42,951 bases of DNA from Eggerthellaceae bacterium. Lineage in GTDB: Bacteria > Actinomycetota > Coriobacteriia > Coriobacteriales > Eggerthellaceae. How positions within the stretch are numbered: the stretch's first letter is position 1; every line of letters begins with the position of its first letter. Positions 7,931 to 14,997 of this stretch are shown here, one piece after another. The position numbers were made by a program, and so were the translations under genes. The notes beneath the pieces were generated by a model. The model worked only from the letters and a program-made list of their open reading frames with translations. It was not told where the DNA came from and did no database searches. The stretch spans positions 1 through 42,951 of the forward strand of contig JAFUCC010000028.1 in NCBI GenBank assembly GCA_017459925.1. Reading direction: 5' to 3'.

Positions 7931-8491
7931 CTATGCCTGCGCGCCTTCAGCCTGCGCTGCCGTCTCGGGCTCGTCCTGGCCGAGGCCCACGATGCGGGCG
8001 GCCAGCTTGCCGGACTGGGCAGACAGCGTGGCGAACACGATGCCGATGATGAGGCTGAGCAGCGCCACGACGTAGTTCTCGCCGCCGGCTGCGAAGCAAG
8101 TGATCATGCCGACGAACGCCATGGGGCAGCGGCCGAAGAAGGGCTTGAAGCCGCCCGGCGAGAACACGCCGTTCGTGAGGCCCTGAACCAGGAACGTGCA
8201 GATGCAGGTCGCGACCGCGAACGCCAGCGGCAAGCCGATGCCGGGGACGAGCTGCTGCGTGATGACGAACGTCAGCGCGCCGCCCAGGAACAGGCCGATG
8301 GCCGCGTTGACCCAGTGCACGGGGATGTCCTTCCATTCGCCGCCGAACATGAACACAGTCGGGATCATGATGAAGGCCGCCCAGTACAGGGGCGTCTCGA
8401 TCGGCAGCGCCGCGTATACGCCGATCAGCACGCCGCAGATGATGCCGACGAACAGTGCGTGGAGAAGATTCGCTTTCAGTTGCTTGCTCAT
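7931..8491 (-). CDS. Small integral membrane protein, DUF1097-like
   Basis: This protein of 186 residues has about five to six hydrophobic segments (beginning ALFVGIICGVLIGVYAAL, WAAFIMIPTVFMFGG and AAIGLFLGGALTFVITQQL), a conserved-looking loop NGVFSPGGFKPFFGRCPMAF and a soluble Ala/Glu-rich tail. The general layout suits the DUF1097/YcdZ group of inner-membrane proteins of unknown function; that match is from memory and weak. It is the first gene of the operon controlled by the composite operator at 8536-8599, and AGGAGGG lies 8 nt before the ATG. A transport or membrane-accessory role for the cluster's substrate is plausible. Confidence 0.72.
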   Translation of the reverse strand: MSKQLKANLLHALFVGIICGVLIGVYAALPIETPLYWAAFIMIPTVFMFGGEWKDIPVHWVNAAIGLFLGGALTFVITQQLVPGIGLPLAFAVATCICTFLVQGLTNGVFSPGGFKPFFGRCPMAFVGMITCFAAGGENYVVALLSLIIGIVFATLSAQSGKLAARIVGLGQDEPETAAQAEGAQA

Positions 8492-8535
8492 GATTCATAC
8501 CCTCCTCTTAGGTGATGAGCTTTCCGATAGCACAA

Positions 8536-8599
8536 AGTCTACGGGCGGGAAGAAGCCCCGATCGTGTCATCATCGGAGGGTCGATTTCCGTTTTGGAAA
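8536..8599 (-). promoter_or_regulatory. Composite LysR-type operator/promoter of the membrane protein-lactonase-reductase-SDR operon
   Basis: On the minus strand: TTTCC-N5-GGAAA (plus 8585-8599), GACAC (plus 8564-8568, within ATGACAC) and TAGACT (plus 8536-8541), with spacing identical to the other two cluster promoters. The hexamer predicts a leader of about 38 nt containing AGGAGGG. Confidence 0.78.
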
Positions 8600-8617
8600 C
8601 GATCTCATGCGCAAAAC

Positions 8618-8652
8618 GAAGCGGAGCGCGGTTAGGGGCCGCGCTCCGCTTC
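8618..8652 (-). terminator. Rho-independent terminator after the aldo-keto reductase
   Basis: A 14-bp stem (8618-8631 / 8639-8652, GAAGCGGAGCGCGG and complement) with a 7-nt loop, followed on the minus strand by GTTTTGCG. It closes the Mo-oxidoreductase operon just before the next operator. Confidence 0.8.
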
Positions 8653-8714
8653 CAAAACCCTTTAACGGAGGGATTGATCAGTTGTCTCCCCCGCCGACGC
8701 AGGTCGTCTAGCGC

Positions 8715-9587
8715 TTAGTCGTGGATCCTCATCCCCAAAATCATCTTGACCGTAGCGGGATCGAAATGGTCGATGATTCCGGACTTGCCGAGGTCCTTGG
8801 CCGTGACGGCCGCCATCTCCTCGTCGGTCAGCTCGAAATCCCAGATGTCGAGGTTCTGCGCCATGCGCGCGGGGTTGGACGACTTCGGAATGATCACCAC
8901 GCCGCGCTGCGTGTTCCAACGGAGCGCCACCTGGGCGGCTGTCTTGCCGTACTTTTCGCCGATGGCGGTGAGCTCGGGGTCGGTGAAGATGCCATGCTTT
9001 CCCTCCGCGAGCGGAGACCACGCCATGGGGGTCACGCCGTAGTCGCGCATGTTGGCGAGCGCCGCCTCCTGCGCCATGAAGGGGCTGAGCTCCACTTGGT
9101 CGATGGCGGGGATGACCTCCACCGTCTCGCAGAAGTTGGCGAGCACGTTGGGGAAGAAGTTCGCCACGCCAATGGCCTTGAGCTTGCCGTCCTTGTGCGC
9201 CTTCTCCATGGCGCGCCACGCCGCGAAATAGTCGCCCATCGCCTGGTGCTCCAGATACAGGTCTATGTAGCCCAGGTCGAGCTTGTCGAGCGAAGCCTGT
9301 ATCGCCTTGGCGGCGTCCTCCTCGGTCTTCATGTCCTGCACCCACAGCTTCGAGACGACGAACAGGTCCTCGCGCGCGACGATTCCCTCGTCGATGGCGC
9401 GCTTGCAAGCACGGCCAACCGCATCCTCGTTCATGTAGGAGGCCGCCGTGTCGATGAGCCGGTAGCCCGTCTTGATCGCCTCGTACACCGTCTCCTCGGC
9501 CTTGCCCGCATCCTCGGGCGTCATCATCATCGCGCCGAAGCCCTCCAGCGGCATCTTCGCGCCCGTGTTAAGCGTTACGTATTCCAT
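8715..9587 (-). CDS. Aldo-keto reductase
   Basis: This 290-residue AKR has the catalytic tetrad D46, Y51 (DTAASYMNED), K80 (VVSKLW) and H114 (YLEHQA) on a TIM barrel, and the C-terminal IPKSSNP NADPH-binding segment (family form IPKS). AKRs reduce aldehydes and ketones with NAD(P)H. The ATG at 9587 is chosen because MEYVTLNTGAKMP is the normal family start and AGGAGGAG lies just upstream; the frame stays open much further 5' but that part matches nothing. It overlaps the upstream small Cys-rich gene by 20 bp, so translation is probably coupled. It is the last gene of the molybdenum-enzyme operon, so a carbonyl substrate generated in the same pathway is likely. Confidence 0.93.
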   Translation of the reverse strand: MEYVTLNTGAKMPLEGFGAMMMTPEDAGKAEETVYEAIKTGYRLIDTAASYMNEDAVGRACKRAIDEGIVAREDLFVVSKLWVQDMKTEEDAAKAIQASLDKLDLGYIDLYLEHQAMGDYFAAWRAMEKAHKDGKLKAIGVANFFPNVLANFCETVEVIPAIDQVELSPFMAQEAALANMRDYGVTPMAWSPLAEGKHGIFTDPELTAIGEKYGKTAAQVALRWNTQRGVVIIPKSSNPARMAQNLDIWDFELTDEEMAAVTAKDLGKSGIIDHFDPATVKMILGMRIHD

Positions 9588-9804
9588 CTTCGCTCCTCCT
9601 TTTTCCAATCGCTTTACCGTATTGAGTAGAAACCAAAGTATCTCCCTTGCCGACGCCAGCTGGCTTCGGCAAGGGAGCCCCGCACCCGGCGCAGCGGTCG
9701 GATGCGGCGTCGTTCTGCGTACCGCACATCGGGCAGTATCCGACGGGAGACATGGGGCGAACCTCGCCCTGGCATTTCCCGCAGTTGATGCACGTCTGGC
9801 ACAT
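9568..9804 (-). CDS. Small eight-cysteine zinc-ribbon-like protein
   Basis: This 78-residue protein has C2-x2-C5-x2-C8-x2-C11 at the N-terminus and a second CPMC...CAGC pair (C24, C27, C38, C41). The second set is a typical zinc ribbon; the first has ferredoxin-like CxxCxxCxxC spacing and could bind a second Zn or an Fe-S cluster. AAAGGAG is well placed before the ATG. The gene sits between the Fe-S subunit and the AKR and overlaps the latter. A role in metal or cluster delivery, or in holding the enzymes together, is speculation. I do not recognise a named family. Confidence 0.62.
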   Translation of the reverse strand: MCQTCINCGKCQGEVRPMSPVGYCPMCGTQNDAASDRCAGCGAPLPKPAGVGKGDTLVSTQYGKAIGKRRSEDGIRNA

Positions 9805-9816
9805 AGCTGCTCCTTT

Positions 9817-9845
9817 GAACCAAAAGGGAGACTCCCTTTTGGTTC
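9817..9845 (-). terminator. Hairpin overlapping the Fe-S subunit stop codon
   Basis: A 13-bp stem (9817-9829 / 9833-9845, GAACCAAAAGGGA and complement) with a 3-nt loop. It covers the stop of the Fe-S gene and ends directly before the ribosome binding site of the small Cys-rich gene, so it may lower expression of the two downstream genes or protect the upstream message. Confidence 0.55.
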
Positions 9846-10185
9846 AGAACGCGTACAGGACTTGCTTGGGCTTGGCGGCCAAGTCCTTCGCCAGCTCGTC
9901 AAGTTCGCCGAACTTCAGAACATGCGCCTGGCAGTGCTTCACGCACGTGGGAAGCTCCTCGCCGGCGGCGCGACGCGCGGCGCACGTGTCACAGAGGTCG
10001 GTGAAGATGGGCATGAAGATATCCGTCCACTTCTCATCGCCGATCTGGTACAGGCCCTCTTCGTGCACCTTCACGCCGCAATGCCCCTTCGGGAAGTGGG
10101 CGTGCGTCGCCTCTACGTCGCAGGCCACCTCGCAGCTGTGGCAGCCCGAGCACCACTCGTAATCGACCAGCATTCCGTAAGACAT
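9844..10185 (-). CDS. 4Fe-4S electron-transfer subunit of molybdopterin oxidoreductase
   Basis: This 113-residue ferredoxin-like protein has C12-x2-C15-x2-C18-x3-C22 (WCSGCHSCEVAC) and a second set C65, C68, C81 and C85 (CDTC...CVKHC), enough for two [4Fe-4S] clusters. It is a shortened DmsB/PhsB type subunit. It starts 13 bp after the large catalytic subunit, so the pair is very probably co-translated and forms a soluble complex. There is no Tat or Sec signal and no membrane anchor gene adjacent, so electrons are likely supplied in the cytoplasm. C36 lies outside the two motifs. Confidence 0.88.
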   Translation of the reverse strand: MSYGMLVDYEWCSGCHSCEVACDVEATHAHFPKGHCGVKVHEEGLYQIGDEKWTDIFMPIFTDLCDTCAARRAAGEELPTCVKHCQAHVLKFGELDELAKDLAAKPKQVLYAF

Positions 10186-10198
10186 GTTGCTACCCCCT

Positions 10199-12793
10199 CT
10201 ATTCCTCGGCGTTCGCAGCGGCCTCGGCGGCCTCCTGCTCGGCGATCATCGCCATGTAGGCTGCCATGAACTCTTCCTTGGCGCGCTCGCGCTCGGCCAC
10301 CTTCTCGGCCTCGACCGCACGAGCCTTGTCCGCCCACGCGCCGCCGTCGATGGTGTACAGGCGCTCGTCGGCCCTCACCTCGTGCGCGGCGATGTAGGGC
10401 ACCGTCGTGGCATCGGCCAACACGTCGGCCGCCACGTTGGCCTTGTTCACGACCTTTTCGGGTTCGGATGCCACCACGTCGTCGACCGGGCGGTCATAGC
10501 CGAACTTGTTGTCGGGCGTGTTGTGGTCGCCCTCGGCACACTTGTACACGCGGCAGAGCACCGTCTTGTAGTTCGAGCCGAAGCCGGAGCGGCCGGGGTC
10601 GTAGGCCAGCAGCTGGTTGATGTTGAAGTCCCACATGCCCGAGAAGCCGCCTTCCTTGTACTTGCCGGCCTCGGGGAGCCACCAGCCGTGGTCGGTCGAG
10701 CAGTAGCGCGGGTCCAGGCCCTCGCAGAGCTGCACCTTGCGCTTCGCGCGGCCACGGTGGTTCTCCACCCACACCCAGTCGCCCTCGGCCACGCCGTACT
10801 TCTCGGCAGCCTCGGGATGCATCTGCAAGATCGGGTCGGGGCGGTACGAGCGCAGGCGCGGAACCTGGCGATGCTCGGAGTGGAACAGCGTCCAGTTGCG
10901 GGCGCCGGTCGTGAGTATCAGCGGGTACTCCTCGTACAGGTCGGGGTCGGCAACCGGGCCGGGCGTGGGCTCCTCGAAGTTCGGCACGGGCTCCATGCCC
11001 ACCTGGTTGAAGTAGGTCGACCACAGCTCGATGCGGCCGGTCTGGGTCTGGAAGCCCACCTGGCCGTCGGCGCGCAGCAGGCCCTTCTCGTACTTGCGGT
11101 ACTCGAAATCGAGGTAGGTCGGCGCGTTCTCGCGCAACTCCTCGAAGCTCATGCCCATGTCCTTCAGGATCTCGGAGTACATGTCCTCTTCGGTTTCCCA
11201 CGGGTAGCAGTCGGGCGCGATGCGCTTGCCCAGCTCCCAGTTGATGACCATGTCGGACTTGCACTCGCCCACCTGCACGGCCTTGTTGATGGTCTCGCCG
11301 CGCTGCACGCCGTCGCCGATGCGGATGCCGTTGCGCTCGGCGTAGGTGCATGCGGGAAGCACGATGTCGGCGAGCGCCTGCACGGTCGGGGTCATGTACA
11401 GATCGACCGACACGATGAATTCCAGGCTGTTGAGCGCAGCGTAAGTGCGGCGCGTGTCGGGCGAGGAGTTGATGAGCGGGTTGGTCGTCTGCAGCCATGC
11501 CGCCTTCATCGGGTAGTCGTTGCCGTTCTCGTCCTTGCCGGACTCAATCGCCGCGATGGTGACGTCGGTCGAGGCGTTCTTGAAGCCGAACTTGTACAGC
11601 GGGTACTTGTGGATGCCGAGGCGCTTGTCCTCCTGCTCGGGAGGCAGGTTCTCGCCGCCCCAGCCGTTGTAGTACGCCAGGATCGACGGAGGCGAGATCA
11701 TGCCGCCGGGCACGTCCACGTCGCCCGTGATCTGGAACAACGCGCTCAGCGCCTGGCACGACGGGATGGCCTCCTTGCACATGTCAGTCGCCACGCCCCA
11801 CTGCATGATCCAACCATCGGCCTCGGCCATCATGCGGGCTGCCTTCTCGATCTTCCACGCGGGAACCCAGGTGATCTCCTCGGTCTTCTCAAGCGTGTAG
11901 GGCTCGACCGTCTCGGCGAGCTGCTCGAAGCCGTAGCACCAGCACTCGACGAACTCGTGGTCGTAGATATCTTCCTTTATCATGACGCGCAGCATGCCCA
12001 TGGCCAGCGCCGCGTCGGTGCCGGGGCGCAGCGGAAGGTGCAGCTCGGCCTTCGTGCCGAGCCAGGTCATCTTCGGGTCGACCGAGATGATCTTGCTGCC
12101 GCGCTTCATGCAGTCGGTTACCCAATGGCCGTACAGGCCATCGGAGTTCGACACGACGGGATTGTTGCCCCACAGCACGATGAGCTCGGGGCACTTCCAG
12201 CGCGGGTCGTCGTAGCGGTCGCGGAACTGCTGCGAGTAGTCGCCCACCCAGAACGACCCGCTCGTGCAGGTGGAGGCCGCGATGCGCGGCACGAAGCATG
12301 CACACCCCGAAAGGCCGAACACGACGTTGGGGCTGCCGAACGCCCAAGCCAGGTGGCTGATCCACGGGGCGATGTCACGGCCGGTGCCCTTCCAGAAGCT
12401 CACCGACTCGGCGCCGAAGTTCTCCTTGTAGTACAGGAACTTCTCGGCGATCTCGTCGTAAGCCTCGTCCCACGTGATGCGCTCCCAGTTGTCGGTGCCG
12501 CGCGCCTCGCGGCCGCCAACGCGGCGCATCGGGTACAGGATGCGGTCGGAGTTGTACACCGACTCGATCATGTCGAGGCATCTCGGGCACAAACGCCCCT
12601 TGTTGAACGGGTTTTCCGGGTCGCCTTCCACCTTCACGAGCTTGCCCTCTGCGTCGGTGTACAGCAGGATGCCGCAGCCCAGGTGGCACCCGGGGCCCGA
12701 CCATGCGCTCGTGCGCGTGACGGTTAGGTCGCCTTCCTGGTAGCGCCACGGCTTCTCGTGGTCGACGTACTGGTACTTGTCAGGTCTTGCCAT
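10199..12793 (-). CDS. Molybdopterin (bis-MGD)-dependent oxidoreductase, DMSO reductase family
   Basis: This 864-residue catalytic subunit has the N-terminal Fe-S domain, the molybdopterin oxidoreductase core (FWKGTGRDIAPW, LIVLWGNNP, KIISVDPK, ADIVLPAC) and a C-terminal dinucleotide-binding domain (LILTTGARNWTLFHSEHR, VEGDPENP-type and HPEAA motifs). The Fe-S Cys pattern is unusual: C36-x3-C40 then C69-P-R-C72, without the first Cys of the usual CxxCxxxC. No twin-Arg signal is present, so it is cytoplasmic. A long charged coiled helix ends the protein (about 815-864). Relatives in gut Eggerthellaceae include catechol dehydroxylases such as Dadh and many uncharacterised enzymes. With its Fe-S subunit, carriers and reductases this enzyme could remove a hydroxyl or otherwise reduce an organic substrate; that is inference. 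Confidence 0.92.
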   Translation of the reverse strand: MARPDKYQYVDHEKPWRYQEGDLTVTRTSAWSGPGCHLGCGILLYTDAEGKLVKVEGDPENPFNKGRLCPRCLDMIESVYNSDRILYPMRRVGGREARGTDNWERITWDEAYDEIAEKFLYYKENFGAESVSFWKGTGRDIAPWISHLAWAFGSPNVVFGLSGCACFVPRIAASTCTSGSFWVGDYSQQFRDRYDDPRWKCPELIVLWGNNPVVSNSDGLYGHWVTDCMKRGSKIISVDPKMTWLGTKAELHLPLRPGTDAALAMGMLRVMIKEDIYDHEFVECWCYGFEQLAETVEPYTLEKTEEITWVPAWKIEKAARMMAEADGWIMQWGVATDMCKEAIPSCQALSALFQITGDVDVPGGMISPPSILAYYNGWGGENLPPEQEDKRLGIHKYPLYKFGFKNASTDVTIAAIESGKDENGNDYPMKAAWLQTTNPLINSSPDTRRTYAALNSLEFIVSVDLYMTPTVQALADIVLPACTYAERNGIRIGDGVQRGETINKAVQVGECKSDMVINWELGKRIAPDCYPWETEEDMYSEILKDMGMSFEELRENAPTYLDFEYRKYEKGLLRADGQVGFQTQTGRIELWSTYFNQVGMEPVPNFEEPTPGPVADPDLYEEYPLILTTGARNWTLFHSEHRQVPRLRSYRPDPILQMHPEAAEKYGVAEGDWVWVENHRGRAKRKVQLCEGLDPRYCSTDHGWWLPEAGKYKEGGFSGMWDFNINQLLAYDPGRSGFGSNYKTVLCRVYKCAEGDHNTPDNKFGYDRPVDDVVASEPEKVVNKANVAADVLADATTVPYIAAHEVRADERLYTIDGGAWADKARAVEAEKVAERERAKEEFMAAYMAMIAEQEAAEAAANAEE

Positions 12794-12830
12794 GTCCCCT
12801 CGCTCTCTTCTGCCGGATTCAAGTGAACCC

Positions 12831-12894
12831 AGTCTATGAGCGCAAGGACTGACCGTTTGTGTCGTTCTGAGAAGCTAGCTTTCCAATTTGGAAT
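12831..12894 (-). promoter_or_regulatory. Composite LysR-type operator/promoter of the Mo-oxidoreductase operon
   Basis: On the minus strand: ATTCC-N5-GGAAA (plus 12880-12894, one mismatch from TTTCC-N5-GGAAA), GACAC (plus 12859-12863) and TAGACT (plus 12831-12836). Spacing matches the promoters at 4066-4129 and 8536-8599 base for base. The predicted leader is about 31 nt. Confidence 0.78.
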
Positions 12895-12907
12895 GGCTCG
12901 AACGCAA

Positions 12908-12946
12908 AGTGAGTGAAACAGGTGACGGGTACCTGTTTCACTCACT
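12908..12946 (-). terminator. 16-bp perfect hairpin at the lysR stop codon
   Basis: Arms 12908-12923 and 12931-12946 (AGTGAGTGAAACAGGT and complement) with a 7-nt loop. The lysR stop codon lies inside the stem. TTGCGTT follows on the minus strand, so termination before the next promoter is plausible. Confidence 0.65.
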
Positions 12947-13859
12947 CGACGACGCCATCAGACCAACTCTGCATGTACTCGGCGCAGACCCGCGCGAGCT
13001 CTCGGGCGATTTCCACGATGCGCTCGTCGCATCCCTTGAGCCACTGCGCGCTCACCGTGTAACTGGTGTCGATGCCGCGGAGGGGCAGAAAAACGGCGCG
13101 GCCCTCGAACTGGCGGTAGTTGTGACCCGACGAGAAGCCGACGCAGTTGTTCTGCGCAATGCGCAAGTAGAACGTGTCGATGTCCTTGTAGCGCTTCGCC
13201 AAGGTGACATCGCAGGAGTTGCGCACGATATGCTCGTAGCGCTGCGCGAGGCCCGGGTACGATTGCTCGTCGGGCAGCAGCATCCGCTCACCCGCGAGCT
13301 CGCCCACGGCGACCTCCTCGTTCTTGGCCAGGCGGTGCTTCTTCCCCACGACGACGTATAGCTTGTCGGCGTACACGAGCTCGGAGTCGCACGCATCGAC
13401 CGCCTCGGGGTCGAAGTCCATGTTGAAGATGACGTCGACCGCATGCGAGCGGTGGGCCCGTATGAGCTCGCCGTATTCCATGCAGCGCAGGTCGAGTTCG
13501 ACTTCCGGGCGCTCCTTTTCCATGTAGCGCACGAGCTTCGGCAGGAAGGGCCGGGCGGCTCCGCGTAAATAGCCGATACGCAAGCGCAGGTCGGCGTTCG
13601 CCCGGCGGGCTTCCAGATTCGCGACCGCGCGGTCGTACCCATCGACGACGCCCACGATGTCGCGGTAGAACGCCTCGCCGTCCTCGGTCAGGCTAACGCT
13701 GCGCCCACCGCGCTCGAACAGCTTCACCTGCAGGTCGTCTTCCATCGCCGCGATGTGCTTGCTCAGCACCGAGGCTCCGATGAAGAAGTGCCGCGCGGTC
13801 GCAGCGAAGCTGAGCGTCTCGGCTAGGTACGTGAATTCCCGCAAGTGGTCGATGTTCAT
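12942..13859 (-). CDS. LysR-type transcriptional regulator, putative activator of the adjacent cluster
   Basis: This 305-residue protein has the LysR winged HTH (residues 1-60; REFTYLAETLSFAATARHFFIGASVLSKHIAAMEDDLQVKLFERGGRSVSLT) followed by a two-lobed periplasmic-binding-like effector domain (about 90-300; DLRLRIGYLRGAARPFLPKL). GGGAGGAG precedes the ATG at 13859. It lies upstream of and codirectional with the three operons that share an operator with the T-N11-A form typical of LysR proteins, placed where an activator of this family would bind. I infer that it activates the cluster in response to the substrate or a metabolite. Its own upstream region lacks the operator, so simple autoregulation through that site is not seen. 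Confidence 0.92.
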   Translation of the reverse strand: MNIDHLREFTYLAETLSFAATARHFFIGASVLSKHIAAMEDDLQVKLFERGGRSVSLTEDGEAFYRDIVGVVDGYDRAVANLEARRANADLRLRIGYLRGAARPFLPKLVRYMEKERPEVELDLRCMEYGELIRAHRSHAVDVIFNMDFDPEAVDACDSELVYADKLYVVVGKKHRLAKNEEVAVGELAGERMLLPDEQSYPGLAQRYEHIVRNSCDVTLAKRYKDIDTFYLRIAQNNCVGFSSGHNYRQFEGRAVFLPLRGIDTSYTVSAQWLKGCDERIVEIARELARVCAEYMQSWSDGVVE

Positions 13860-13941
13860 TGGCGTCTCTCTCCTCCCTAGCCAATTCTACTCTGCTTCAC
13901 CTGTTTCTCCCATAATCCAAACCGATCTTTTCTCCACGGTA

Positions 13942-13965
13942 GCAAGTTGCCTACTCTGTGCGTAC
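13942..13965 (-). repeat. Third copy of the 24-bp flanking repeat, opposite orientation
   Basis: On the minus strand it matches the copy at 2583-2606 at 21 of 24 positions (core GAGTAGGCAACTTGC) and the copy at 2548-2571 at 18 of 24. It lies 83 bp upstream of the lysR start. Confidence 0.65.
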
Positions 13966-14137
13966 AAGGAGTCAAAGCGGGGCTCGGGGCGGACGCAGAG
14001 CCAACGAGACGGACATGGTGACTGACGGATTGATTACACGGTTCCAAACCGATGACATCGCGTCGTTTCTTCGCCGCCCTTCCCGAGCGGGGGATGCCCC
14101 GCGCCCCTCAGCATGAGGCGATACGGCCAGCGGCTTC

Positions 14138-14506
14138 TCAAGCTATCCAGCGCAGAGCAACCCGCTTCCAGACATCGTCGTTGATGCGGTACTGGGCGAC
14201 GTGACCGTGAGTCGAGCGATCCGGGCGCCGAACGCCATCGCGGCCCCTCACGGCGACCGGCTCTATGATTCCCTTGTCGCGCAGTTCCGTCATGCCGCGG
14301 GCTACCTGGTAGGCCGTGAGCTTCGTGCGCTCCGATACGTCGCGCGCGGGCGCGCGCCCGATGGTGCCGTCCTCGTAGACCTGGCGGCACAGGTCGAGCA
14401 TCACGAGCATCCCATTTCGCCCGACGCGGCGGGCGTTGAGCTCGGCGATGAGCCCTTCCGGGACCACTGAGAACCTGAGCGGCGGGTACTGGGCGTAGCG
14501 GGCCAT
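14138..14506 (-). CDS. Winged-helix DNA-binding protein of a mobile element
   Basis: This is a 122-residue protein starting MARYAQYPPLRFSVVPEGL, with a winged-helix-like middle (SERTKLTAYQVARGMTELRDKGIIEPV, about residues 60-85) and a basic C-terminal part ending in VWKRVALRWIA. It starts 5 bp after the stop of the excisionase-like gene, so the two form an operon. The frame stays open upstream to 14872, but that part overlaps the upstream gene and has no family features. Similar small wHTH proteins are common in integrative elements as replication or regulatory factors. The exact role is unknown. Confidence 0.6.
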   Translation of the reverse strand: MARYAQYPPLRFSVVPEGLIAELNARRVGRNGMLVMLDLCRQVYEDGTIGRAPARDVSERTKLTAYQVARGMTELRDKGIIEPVAVRGRDGVRRPDRSTHGHVAQYRINDDVWKRVALRWIA

Positions 14507-14511
14507 GGCGG

Positions 14512-14745
14512 TCACATCTCGGCGTTTCTCGCCCGGCATGCCGCCTCCTGGGCTCTGAACCGCTCGCGCACGTATTCCTCGCATGCCGCCGTGCTCGTGC
14601 GCCAGACCTTGCGCACCCTGAACGCCTTCAGCTCGCCTTCCGAGGCGAGCCGCACCATCGTCGGGTACGACACGCCGAGCAGCTCCGCCGCCTCCGCGAG
14701 CGAGATGATCCTCGGCTCGCCCATTGCCACTGTCATGCTTTCCAT
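14512..14745 (-). CDS. Excisionase-like HTH protein (MerR/Xis family)
   Basis: This 77-residue protein contains the helix-turn-helix of the excisionase family (RIISLAEAAELLGVSYPTMVRLASEGELKAFRVRKVWRTS, residues 12-52) and a charged C-terminal helix. Such proteins bend DNA at attachment sites and steer integrases towards excision, or repress promoters. It is followed directly by a winged-helix gene and preceded by an intergenic region rich in short repeats that could be its binding sites. No integrase gene is adjacent; the only one seen is at the left edge of the window, in the opposite orientation. Confidence 0.78.
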   Translation of the reverse strand: MESMTVAMGEPRIISLAEAAELLGVSYPTMVRLASEGELKAFRVRKVWRTSTAACEEYVRERFRAQEAACRARNAEM

Positions 14746-14997
14746 TCTCAGGCATTTCCCTTCGCTCCTGGCTTTCTGATGCGGGACAGGCTACAACGTT
14801 TCCGAGGCCCTGTGGGGATTTTGGTTCAAAATAGACCCATTTGGTTTCAAAATGAGCACTACCTTCTTCCAAAACGGAACCCGTCTTGAAGGGGATGAGG
14901 AGGGATTTTCAACCCTTTAGGAGAACGACGGGCCTCATCGGCGCCAGCTGGCGGATCCCCCTTTTCTTTTTATTGTCTTTTCCCTTTTTAATAGGGT

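Noticed and set aside
4943..8515. A very long open frame (1190 codons) on the plus strand, and similar ones at 10184-12727 and 18784-20979
   Set aside because: They lie antisense to well-supported genes, have low-complexity His/Arg/Val/Leu-rich translations and are caused by GC-rich codon bias. No domains are visible.
14867..14879. TTCC-N5-GGAA upstream of the excisionase-like gene as a fourth site of the LysR regulon
   Set aside because: The GACAC box and the TA(G/C)ACT hexamer are missing at the required distances, and the arms are one base shorter.
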